Shown one piece after another: positions 35,251 to 46,300 of a DNA stretch of 64,000 bases (the first letter of the stretch is position 1; every line of letters starts with the position of its first letter). The notes under the pieces were generated by a model. That model searched no databases. It was not told where the DNA came from and saw nothing but the letters and a program-made list of their open reading frames with translations. The translations under genes were made by a program, and so were the position numbers. Source of the DNA: Rotaria sp. Silwood1 (taxonomy: Eukaryota > Rotifera > Eurotatoria > Philodinida > Philodinidae); assembly GCA_905250075.1 (NCBI GenBank), contig CAJNOP010000109.1, positions 1-64,000 on the forward strand, in the 5' to 3' direction.

Positions 35251-35260
35251 NNNNNNNNNN
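35251..35260. other. Assembly gap (10 N) in GGTGGTGAC microsatellite
   Basis: Ten N at the end of a low-complexity GGTGGTGAC/CATGGTGGTAG tract, consistent with a repeat that could not be assembled. Confidence 0.98.
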
Positions 35261-36334
35261 ATATAAATTTGTTACACTTTTCACTTTCATTTATAAATTC
35301 TGTGCTAAGATCAACACTCACTAGAATATTTGTGTCAGCATGGCATAATGAAAATTTTTATCTCCGAGCCAAAGATTAGTAACGAGCCTTGGTTCGACTA
35401 TGAGTTACTCCAGTTTCATGATTTGCCTAGGTTTTAGAATGATAATCAAATGAACGTATACAAGAAAGCAATTATCTGATTTAAGACGATGCAATGTGTA
35501 GAAAACATAAGAAAATGCGTTCCATAAATGAAATTTTTCAAAGTAAAATTCGGCATTATATTTTTGCCCGGATCAAAAATAGAATTTTTGAAAATGTTTT
35601 GTAAGCTCTTTGAAAATTCTGCTAAACTTATTTCAGAGTATCTGTAAACATCAGATCTGCGTTCCTTGTCACTTGAGAAATACGAAAATGGTCAATTCTT
35701 TGAATGCGAACGGTAAGAGATTTTGTTCTGAGATTTTGAACTCTAAAATCATACACCGATTACTTGAAATATTAAGAGACAACTAATAATCATCAGTAAG
35801 TATAGCCAATCTTAACTGCACAAATATTCATGGATTCATGTCATTAAATAATCAATAGCTCATATTTTTAAACACTATTCAAGGTCCAAGATCTCAAGAT
35901 GCGAATTTCTATCATCCGTACTCAAAGCGTTCAAAACATAAGTAGAAGATTGTTGAGTTACGTTTGTTTAATCATGAGAAGCGCAAATCGCTACCTTGCT
36001 CATTGATGGGCATGTCCAATTACAATTTAGTTCAATATTAACTTAAAACTGAAAGTTGAGTCAATGAGTGAAAAATAAATAAAGAATATAACTAGTAGAC
36101 GCACATGATACTAATCAGAAACCCGTGAATAATTTGTTTTTGGTCTCACTCTCTTTACAAGAGTGCTACATTTACATTAATTTATTTTGAAGCATTATTT
36201 TATTATTTGAGTCATCTATTGACATCATAGGCATTCAATATCATGTCTCTTTCTTTCTTCCTTACAAACATCTACTTATTTATTTTGTATTTTTTGACAG
36301 ATATTTTCTCATGTACAATGAATCCAGTCACATA
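35261..36334. other. AT-rich intergenic stretch
   Basis: No gene or clear repeat seen. Confidence 0.5.
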
Positions 36335-37120
36335 ATGTTCTCAGGACTACTACTACTCAATTTTCTTTTAATAAAATGTGCAAATGGCCCAGGGAGAATT
36401 TACTGGATCGTTTATCAGCATTGAAGGGAATCCGAACATCACTGCTCTCACTTCAAATACATTGATATCTAGGGAGAGCTTCCTATATGAGTCAAAGATC
36501 GATCTAATTTTATCTGCATACCAGCGTCCTGTCAATACCACGTTCGAACAGATTCTAAAAGTGTTAAAAGGCTTTACGAACATCAACTCAACCAATAGAT
36601 GCATTACTTTCGGATTCTTATTTGATGGGTGTGGTACACTGGAAATATAAATCGATCGGGTAACTAGAAATGGTGGTTGCGATGCATATTGTGGAAGTCA
36701 ATGCTCACGAAGTATTATCACTGCATTAATGGCATTCACAAAAGATATTAATGATATAGCATGTGGTGAGGACATTTTGGATTTCCCACGTAGCCATCTA
36801 GAATATCAGAATATATCACATTCTCACATCAGAACCTTAATGATGGGGTTTTTCTTAATAAAAGTTCGTTTGGATTAGGAAATACATCATCTACTGATCC
36901 GTCGACAACATGCGGGTACTTTCAAAGCAGTCCGTCATGGAATAATTATTATTATGATGAAATTATCGAACCGTTGATCTTTCTTTGTTTTGTTGGGTGT
37001 CCGTATGCTGGTGGTGAAATCGATGCAGCTATTGCGTGTCTTTCCTTGTTCAATAAGACTGCTCAACCAAATGTTAGGAATATGGCTGCAAGATTTTCAC
37101 GACCTGCATATTTCTTTTAA
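36335..37120 (+). pseudogene. Secreted cysteine-containing protein, broken
   Basis: ATG 36335 starts a good signal peptide (MFSGLLLLNFLLIKCANG). The mature part begins one frame away (GEFTGSFISIEGNPNITALT), so a frameshift lies just after the signal peptide. The frame reads on to a TAA at 36648-36650, beyond which the same frame continues with NGGCDAYCGSQCSRSIITAL and FTKDINDIACGEDIL. A second frameshift near 36835 leads to SFGLGNTSSTDPSTTCGYFQ and AGGEIDAAIACLSLFNK, ending at TAA 37118-37120. The ancestral protein was ~250 residues, secreted, with about ten cysteines and N-glycosylation sites. I do not know the family by name; similar secreted proteins occur in rotifers. At least three lesions, so probably not functional. 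Confidence 0.6.
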
Positions 37121-38245
37121 TTGATGTCCTCTTTCTTTCATCTTCTTTTCTATTTTTACTTAGTTTAACCTTCATCCATCGGTCTAAAGCATATGAATTA
37201 ATGGCGTCCACATGTATGTAGTACGAGAGCTGAACATCTTTCTTTTTGGATCATGGTAGAAAGTTCAGAACACTGTTATTGATTTTTCGTTTTCATAAAT
37301 ATTCGTTCCATTTTCTGTCTTCTTATTTTATAGTCTTCTTTGTTTTGTTCAATTTCAGCTCACATTTCATCGCCATTTAATCGTTTTATTTTCTTCATAT
37401 AAATTCATTTATATTCTTGTATTTAAAAAGCACAAAATTAGAGATTCAATTGGAGTATGAAAGCATCAACGAGTGTATATATTTGAACTTCGGCGCTATA
37501 ATATGATTTATTTTTTTGTTACTCAGAAAGATTCCGAACTTTGTTGTTTCTAGATAATAAATTGAGTTAGCACATTGAAGTACATTTCAAGAACATCTGT
37601 TTTATAGTTGGAATTTGTACTTAGTGCTATAGGGTTATCATCAACAATAATATGAATCCATTTGGTCGACATATAGTGGAAATATTCAACTTTTTCTTGG
37701 ATAAAATAACTTTTCGGCTACTTTGTATCAGGTTAGAATATGTATATTAATGCGAATGAATTTACTGATCGGTCTGGCTACAATTAGATTCTGTTGACTA
37801 CAAATAGATCTCGAACAGCTCTATCTATTAAATATAGAGTTGCTCAGATTTTTCAGTCATTCATTGCAAGACCAATGTATATTAGACCACCGAAACTTTT
37901 GGACAGCGAGGAAATAATGAAAAATATCAGGAGGAAATTTTTCAAAAAAGAAACTATTTGATTAAAATATAGTTCAGCAATCACTACTACTTTTTATTAA
38001 GAAAGAAAGAAACGACATTTGCTTATAATTGCATTAAGGAAAATTTATATACATGATATGAAAAAAAGACAAACTACGTAAATGTATGTACTAAAAACTA
38101 CTGAAAGGAACAATTCACTCATAGCTTAATCAATGCAATGATAGTCAACCAATGCAAATAAGACTATCTCAAAATATAAAAATATTTAAGACATTACAAT
38201 CAACAATGAATAATATTTTGATCAATTGAAACAAGAACATCGAAA

Positions 38246-38335
38246 GACGAGGTTATGCCGAGAGGTTAAAATAATTTTGCTGAAAAAGTAGCTATCTAAT
38301 GTAATTGTTGTCAAAATTCGGGTATAAAGAATGTG
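38246..38335 (+). pseudogene. tRNA-Ser(GCU)-like relic
   Basis: GACGAGG at 38246 followed by TGCCGAGAGGTTAA closely matches the 5' half and A-box of animal tRNA-Ser. TTTTGCTGAAAA at the expected distance recalls a GCU anticodon loop. The 3' half (AATTCGGGTATAAAG) no longer forms a T-arm or pairs with the acceptor strand, so it cannot be a working tRNA. It could instead be the head of a tRNA-derived SINE. Confidence 0.35.
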
Positions 38336-38615
38336 TTTCAACCGGTTTCGTTCAATAGTGAGTTACAACATATAGACATTATGCATAGAAATGTAGCTTA
38401 TCGAAGGTGACTTTCTTTCTCTATCAACGAATCCATAAATGAATAGTTTTCCGGAACGAACTATTTCTGATATTGCATATGATGCTGATTGATGTTCGTT
38501 CAATCAATTACTTAGCTCATCTACGTCTGAGAATACGTGAGCGCATAACCTTACGTACTTCCGTTGCCATTGGATAGGCATCACCAAGGCTGAAAGTTGT
38601 AGCTTGCCCTTGTGA

Positions 38616-38675
38616 ACAGGGTGTAGGTGTCAGTATCTTCTGTTCATTTTCATCCACATCCATACACTCACATCT
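38616..38675. repeat. Telomere-motif palindrome H
   Basis: ACAGGGTGTAGGTGTCAG faces ATCCACATCCATACACTCAC across ~25 nt. Diverged, same orientation as the others. Confidence 0.5.
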
Positions 38676-39231
38676 TCAAATACACCAATGTGAACTGTTT
38701 GCTGACAAAGCGATTCAAGATGAAAAGAAAACATCAAACGATCATATTTTCATAGGAACCTTAAAAAATATATTGTTTTGTGCTTCATACGCGATCCGTG
38801 TTCATCGGAAAAATTTCATCGATGATTTAACTGCTACGAAGTTCATCTTCGAATGAACATCTAATTGTAATTGTGCAAAGTAGAATCAATCTTGATTCAT
38901 GCGAATTTTTATCAAACTCAGTTCTTTTGTGATGACTGGAAGAAAATGAATTCACTCTAAGAGTGGCAATACGATGTGACACATATATACGATTCTCTCT
39001 CTTCTTACGAATCGAATTGCGAAGCAAATAAACATTTTCATCGATCAGAACAGCATTTGAGTCTTTGCATGCTTTCTTTTTCTTTCTATTCCGATCGTTA
39101 ATAATTCAAACTCATGCATGAATAATGTCGTTCGGTGGGTGCAATAACGAAATCGCAGTTTCATTTTAGTTTAACGCATCGAATACTGTTAAGTTTTTGC
39201 CACATTTTTGTTGATTTGTTTTCAAACACAG

Positions 39232-40158
39232 CATCGAATAATAAAGAATCCGAACTATCATTATCAATCGAAGTATATTGGGGAAAATATTTGGATAGAT
39301 TGTAATCCACTCGATTTTAGGTCGAACATCCTAATTGAAATGGCAACAGCGAATGTGAAACAAGGACAACATATAATGTTCTCATACGGCTGGGATATAC
39401 AAAAGGATGTATTGGAAATTTATCATCGTCTTCAAGCGAATAATATTCCGATATGGATGGATATACAAGGTGACATGAAAGATTATTTGACGGTTAGGTA
39501 AATTGATATTCTCTAGGCTTTCATTGTAGTTAAGATAAAACGAATGACAGGGATTCATCCCGTTTCTTTTCCATTTAGTATGTCTGAAGCTATCGAAAAT
39601 GCAGCTGCTATCTGCTGTTTTATTACATCGAAATATCAAAGTTCACCGTATTGTAAGAAGGAATTACTCTATGCGCAAGATTGTCAAAAACCACTAATAC
39701 CATGTCTCATGGATGCGGATTCTACTTGGAGACCGGCAGAATGGCTTGGCTACGCCATTATTGATATTATGTATATTGATTTTCGTGATCTATTGACGAA
39801 TAAAACACCGGAGAATTTCGATGCGAAATGTGAATTATTAATCAAACGTATTAAAAGAACAGTCGATCCCTGTGTCTTGGGTTTGTTTTCGACATGAATT
39901 AGCTAATGAATAACTACTTGACGGAATTTGTTTATCATAGGTGAAATAAAACATCAACCACAACCACAGCAACAACAGCAAAACCAGGTGAATCTTGGAG
40001 GATTTCAAATGTATTCGAGGTCATCTCCATCATCAAGATCTTCTCCAATACTGCCAATAGTGTGCGACAGAGATGATCAGATTGCAACTAATGATTACGA
40101 AGAAAATAGTACTTCAAGTTTCGATAAATACCTTCCACATCCTCTGCACTTTACTTGA
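39232..40158 (+). CDS. TIR-domain protein with Gln/Ser-rich tail
   Basis: Exons end at 39497 and lie at 39579-39880 and 39941-40158; introns of 81 and 60 nt are GT-AG and keep the frame. The first exon is open from a possible acceptor at ~39231, so an upstream exon may exist; ATG 39340 (MATANVKQGQHIMFSYGW) gives a 225-residue product. From there, HIMFSYGWDIQKDVLEIYHR (~11-30) is the first TIR strand and helix. IPIWMDIQGDM (~36-46) is the second strand with a BB-loop. AAAICCFITSKYQSSPYC (~61-78) is followed by KKELLYAQ. The CxxE (Cys78, Glu81) matches the position of the catalytic glutamate in NAD-cleaving TIR domains such as SARM1. The domain closes with DIMYIDFRD. The tail has QPQPQQQQQNQ and SRSSPSSRSSP, likely disordered. 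Role: innate immune or cell-death signalling, possibly NADase, inferred only. Confidence 0.8.
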
Positions 40159-42717
40159 GAGAATCATTAATTCTTCTTTTTCAATTATACCATCAACAAA
40201 AGTTTCTACAATGGCTTTTCTTATCAATAAAACATTACCACTCGTTAGACTTCAACTGATTTTGGTGAAAACTAGAATCAAAATATCTCAACATCGAACT
40301 AAATAAATATGATTAACAAAGACTGGCAAGTGAATCGATCACAGGAGAGTCATTCTGATGATCATGAAGTCTTCAAAAGTTCGTTAGTTCTAGCTGAGTA
40401 TTTTCTCTGGAATCTTATGATATAATGCTTGAATTGCTCTCAGAGTCCTATTTTGAGATTTTAGTTGATTGACCTAAAACTGTGCTGCTTGAGAGAGAGC
40501 CCGCAACATCACCCATCAACTCAGACACCGTTAAAATTTGGATTTCCGATCCAGATATCTCAAATGAATGATCCAGTAAAACCATGACCCAAATCCAACA
40601 GATTACCTCTTCTTTTGATTTGTCTACGAAAAACGCCGAAGTATACAAGTCATATGCTCTTCGAAACTTAGTCTAAAAATGGTTTTTTTTAGGGTTCTCT
40701 TACTATTTTTCACTTTTCTCTGCGTTCGCGGATTCGTTCACGTTTGAGGATGTTCAAAATATGCAGAAATGTTTTCCCTACAAAATTCGATTTATTCATT
40801 AACTTCTAACATATCATTCACGAATTAATGATATCAGTATACGGGCTAAAATGAAGGTCTTTTTAGTATTTTAGCTTTAGCCACACTGGTTTATGGACGT
40901 AGTTTGTTTGTTTTTCTATATCTACAATTACTACTCGTCTTTCTTAGTATTTTCTGCTAGAAAGTTTGTCGTTTGAACAGGTTATTATAATTCGCGTCAG
41001 TGAATTCGACATTACTTGGAAAAGCACAATTTAGCTCAATTAAGTTGATTGAGATAGTTCAAGTAAGAACCGAAAGTAAACGAATCTTGCGACTATCATG
41101 TGAATTTATATTTGATAGAATCGAGTATCAACGATTGAGGAAAGCTTTGCCGAAGAAAGGCCATTACATGACTAAGTATTTCACTATCCGTCAGACGTTC
41201 TAGCTCATGAGAATAATTTTCGATCACAAAAACAATAAGAATATTAGCGGGTGGAGATAGATAAAGTGTTTCAAAAGAACGACTTCATTGTTATGTACAT
41301 GTATGTAACACAGTTGTCTTTGTAGAGCCCCAGAAACACTCAGAAAATTGCAAAATAGGTTTGTTCATTAGGTCGAATCTCGTCTGAGCAATAGTTTGGC
41401 GTTTTCATTCGGGTAAGGAAGGTTCGGATATGATTGTCTCTTTCTTTAGATAACCCAAGGGTATAGTTACAAGAATACGAAGACAAGAAATGGGAGAACT
41501 GTTTGCTGATGTTTTAGCAGCAATGAGGTCCGGATCATAAGCATCGGTGTGTGTTACAAGAGTATTCAGTCGAATGGGTAATCGATACTGATTAACATTT
41601 ATATTTCAGCGAGAAAATCGTTCACAATGCCTTTAATTTGTCCGTGAGGCTTGAGAATTTGTAAACCCTTTCTAAACGGTTTTATTTCCGATTTCTTTCG
41701 ACATATTCGAATTGCATGAGTTTAAGTCGAAAATGGCCTATATTTGTTATTGGTTTCTACCACATACAAAGATCATATCGAGACATGTCATGAATAATAA
41801 TCGTTTTGGCATTATAATTTTGATTTATTCCTTCATTTAATATTTTTAAAAATAAATTATTTTAATCTCTCTGACAATATGTCATAAGTTTATAAGAGTC
41901 AGAATTTTGTGAGCTTCACACTTTGACCTCTGAGAAGAAGCGCACTAGCAATTTGTTTTGCGCTATTTCGTTCCGTCCATACGACTTCAATAGCCCTAAT
42001 GTGCTCTTGGTCAGTACGATAGAACGTAAAAAAAGAAACCGACAGAGAATGGAGTAGGTTTTTCTGGACGATCTCTTGCCATTCAGCTAGAGCTGAGAAA
42101 AAGAGATAGTAAAAGTGAAATGTGAATGTTTCTCTTTCGTCGTCCATCGTGTGAGTTCACAACCGTTGGCCGTAAGATCCGACAGCGAATACAATCAATG
42201 CAGTACGATTTCAGTTTACCACTTTTGATTTCACCAAGTAGATAAATTGAATAAATATGCTCACATTTTATTTAATATAGTGATATCTTATAAGGCAACA
42301 AGATATTTTGTATGATTTCGTCTGATCTTACAAAATCAGAGATAAGATCTTCTTAAGTTTTACTATCTGATTGTTCCACTAGAATTTTTCTCAGCATTGA
42401 GAAATACAGTCATCCATGTATTAACAGGATGAATCATATTTGCATGATTTGAATATGAATTTTTATGTATATTCAGTGATTGAAACAAGTTGACGAAAAT
42501 GTCAATAAACTGTATTAGTTAATGTAAAAGCATCCATATAGGTTGATGCAGTGACGCACCAGATAAATAGTAATAAAATGCAGAAAAGAGAGAGAGAGAG
42601 AGAAACACATGTGCGCATATATGCATGCATTTGTGTGATTTACCTGTGTAAAAAAACCAGCCGAGCAGTATTTGGCGATCAATTGGAAGCATTTTGACAA
42701 ACGACGACAATCTCAAC
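40159..42717. other. Intergenic stretch
   Basis: Mostly uninterpreted. A short minus-strand frame at 41899-42147 is slightly less AT-rich than the surroundings but was not accepted as a gene. A GA microsatellite lies at ~42587-42603, just upstream of the C2 gene. Confidence 0.45.
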
Positions 42718-43326
42718 ATGACTGCCTCATCTTCTCCTGAACGTCTCAAGGGTATTCTTGCAGTAACTGTACTTAAAGCAAACAATTTAAAGAAAAGTGA
42801 TTGGTTTGGCGAAAACGATTGCTATGTCTTGATCTCATTCGAACCACTTTCAACAGAAGCAAAAGTAAAGACCGAGAATAGAAAACAACAAACAGAAACA
42901 TATCAAAAGACACAGATTCATGATGGTTTAAATCCAGTTTTTAATGAGAAACTTATATTTCCTGTGGCAGACGAATTACAGACAATGTACGTTCAAGTGT
43001 GGGACTCTGATTATGATAAAGATGATCTTTTGGCTCATGGAACATTGAATTTACTTGACGATGAGCAAGGTGGTCGATTCAATACGAATACAGACAAAGA
43101 ATGGTTGCATACGGTAACCTTATCAATGCTCAATGAAAAAGGTAACTCTGGTGGTACATTAGAAGTTGTACTTCATTTCATTCCTGAAACAGTCATGGCC
43201 TATATGGATAAGAAATTCGATGCTGCTCAAGCAGAACTCAAGAAAAAACTAACACAGGCAATAGTAGAAAAAATGACTGATGTTGCCAGCGAAAAAATTC
43301 AAGGATATGTTGGAAATGGTATATAA
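42718..43326 (+). CDS. C2-domain protein
   Basis: An intronless 202-residue frame starts at ATG 42718 (MTASSSPERLKG); the frame is open a little further upstream but without another ATG. Residues ~10-155 form one C2 domain: GILAVTVLKANNLKKSDWFG then ENDCYVLISF, LNPVFNEKLIFPV and TMYVQVWDSDYDKDDLLAHG. The calcium loops appear complete, with Asp28 and Asp34 in loop 1 and Asp96, Asp98 and Asp102/103 in loop 3, so calcium-dependent membrane binding is likely. The closing strand is GGTLEVVLHFIP. The C-terminal ~45 residues are a charged helix (KKFDAAQAELKKKLTQAIVE) that may dimerise or bind a partner. There is no transmembrane segment or catalytic domain, so it is a small soluble C2 adaptor. An AATAAA lies ~115 nt after the stop (near 43443). 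Confidence 0.85.
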   Translation: MTASSSPERLKGILAVTVLKANNLKKSDWFGENDCYVLISFEPLSTEAKVKTENRKQQTETYQKTQIHDGLNPVFNEKLIFPVADELQTMYVQVWDSDYDKDDLLAHGTLNLLDDEQGGRFNTNTDKEWLHTVTLSMLNEKGNSGGTLEVVLHFIPETVMAYMDKKFDAAQAELKKKLTQAIVEKMTDVASEKIQGYVGNGI

Positions 43327-46300
43327 AATTTACAAAATAATCAAAATTTTTTGACAAAACTTTGATATTGTTTAATGCATCGACATTTTCATTTTTTTCA
43401 AGAAGATAGATTCATCGTGGGTTTTTTCATCTATATCAAAGAAAATAAATGCTACTCCTCAAGAAAGACAACATATGTAAAATATCTATCTCAGCTGTAA
43501 GAGTTAGATTAGCCAGAATTCAGATGATAGTATGCATACTTTGCTATAATAATAAATGAATTGTAAAGAAAAGAAAAACACAAGCTGTTTCATTGTAGTT
43601 CAGTAAAGGGATGTAAGTTTGAGTACTGATGAACAAACGAGCAACACTTACACTCTTTTTGTTATAAGAAGAAGCGACTACATAATAAACAATGTAAAAA
43701 TGAAAGAAGTAGAACGCAAAAAACGATAACGTTTAAGGCTGATATGGTGACATTGGTAATCAGTCAAATTAAGAAGATGAAGCTGCTTGATAGACAGTTT
43801 TGTACTGTTGCTTCTCCATTAGTTTCGAAGTTCAATATGAACTTCCATCATATGATATGGTATGATATGTCTTCAATGAAGCATTAAAGAGAGTTTTGTT
43901 TATATATATTCTTGGACAAACCTAGAAACTCGCAGAGTACGGGTACCGATACTTGCCTAAATAGATTAAACTTTCTTGTTTCTACGAAAAATGGATTCTC
44001 AATCAATTCTGACAATCGATCGAATGACCGGGACCTGCATTGATATTGTTGGTACCTATAGTTAAATCACTGATAGTGTCTGTTTTCGAACTTTGAGAAG
44101 ATTTTGAAACATCGAACATACTTACTGTACTACATCTGTTCACTAAAAGAACTTAATCAATTTAGGTATTATCAGTTTCAAGTTCAATAGATAGAATATT
44201 ATCATTGTCAGCCTAGACTAGAAGGTCACTTTCATTCATGTACGAAACAACAATCCAATATTAGCCATGATGGCTTGGACACAAATATCAACCTATATAT
44301 GTGCGCCACATCGTCGTTAACACTGATATCTCTTCCAACGGCTTTGGCATTTGTTTTCCCGACGATTTTCTGGACATCAGCATTAGACTAGGCAAATTCA
44401 GGTGTGATCAAATGAGATCTTACTTTGTATGGCCACATGAACGCATAAACATACATGACTAGCCTCATGTTGAGAAATGTTCAAATCTTTTATGATTTAG
44501 AACACTATAAAGACAAAGGTAAATCTTCTGGAATATTGACCACTGATGGCGACCATAAAGAACAATCATCAAAAATAAAACATCATTCGTTTCAATTTTT
44601 ATTGAAATCAAATTGTTGACAACATAGTTACCATTGCGCAGCTTCAAAACTGGAGATATATATACTATCAAAATAAACGACACACACCAAAATTGTTTCA
44701 TTTCCGAGAGCTTTTTCATTGTCAACTCATTTTCATAATAAGAACAACCGTATGGAACAAAGTTTGTGAGCACGAATTGGGTGCATAGAATTCAATCAGC
44801 TATCAAACTTTTAGCTCAAACTGAAGGACGATGTTTAGCCGCTAGTACTCAATATCTTTTGTCCGATACAGTATGCTACTTTAAGCAAGCCAAAAATAGA
44901 ATAATACCTATGGGTATAATATCTAGCAATGCTTCAGTGAATATTATTCATTATTATTAGCAGATAGTCTATCAGTATTATCAGATTCATAGTTACTAAC
45001 GAAATTTACACTGATTTCTTGCCCCAATTCGCGATTCCTATATACTTGAAAAGAATCGAATGCTATGTATTGCTATGTTGATGTTCTTATGGACGCAGAA
45101 AACGAAATCTATGTGATTGCTGGTGCTAAAATAACGTCGAAGTCACTTTTTTGAATGCAGCGATTGTTTTGACTGCTACTCTCATTGCTAGGGTTTGCTT
45201 GTTCATTATCCTAAGTGCTGCTTATTTTGTTTTTGTGATTGTTGTAATTTCTAAGTATTGTGAGGTCGATTTTAGCATTTTTTTTCTACCATGCGAAAGA
45301 TGAATAGTTTCTTCATGAGTTTCACACACCTCACTCGCTCGAGTTGCAAGTATTCGAACAGTAATTGTGTCATCAATCAAACTTCAATCAACAATTAAGT
45401 AAATGTAAACTTCACGCTAGGAAAGATCGAATGGTAATAGATTACTTAGAAATGCAGAGTATAGAGCATTGATTTTGTACTATATAGTAGTCTTAATTGA
45501 ACTGAAAACTACTCAAATTGCACTGAAACTGATATTTAATAGAATGACTTTTTTTCCTATCAAATCATTGATTCATTCAATGTAAGATATTCTATTAACT
45601 AATTTTTTTAGACACATGCCTTAAATCTATCGCCTGGGAATTTTAAGAGAACTGAAACTCAATTGCTATTCCTACTTCGATTTCGATGTGCTACAAAGGC
45701 AAGAGTGTGACTTTCTCAGAGATAAGTGCTTGAGGCATGGAAGAAACTTTATTCTTCATTGAAAAAATATTTTACTAGATCTTCATTAACAACTGGTCAT
45801 AGTTTTCTTTTCATGTCTGTATTGTTATCAATATGTGGTTTTTCCATTTATTGTTAGATCGTTCAATTTTTCTATTGACTAAAATGAGATATTTTTGTTT
45901 TTTTCTTCTGTCAACTAGTATTACATGAATACTGAACCAATTAGATGACGAACTTATTCCAATATGGAATGTTGTTTAACATATGATTACTTTTTAGTTG
46001 TATCATTCACGCTCATATACCAAAAAGACAATATCAACAAGAAGTTTATTCGAATAAATATTCAATTGAAATATCTTCGTTGTTCTATCACAACTCATGC
46101 TCGAGAATGGTATAAGCTGTGAATAACTGTGATTAATATTCTTCTCGCCTATTTTGTTGATCTGGTAACAACACAGTTCTCACTGTCAAATAACGAGATT
46201 ACCTTCCATATGAATCTATGAAACAATAGGCATGTTCAGCAATAGAACTGGTACTAGTCTAATGTTAGAACTTATAGCTGTGGGAAAAAAGTCATATGAA

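Larger units (their letters stand above)
37121..39231. other. Intergenic stretch with tRNA-like relic and one palindrome
   Basis: Holds the tRNA-Ser-like relic at 38246 and palindrome H at 38616, both listed separately. No gene seen. Confidence 0.5.

Noticed and set aside
41899-42147. 82-codon minus-strand frame, faint likeness of its end (IRAIEVVWTERN) to a DUF1517 C-terminus
   Set aside because: The match is too short, and upstream exons were not found.
42587-42603. GA dinucleotide run before the C2 gene
   Set aside because: A short microsatellite; no evidence for a regulatory role.
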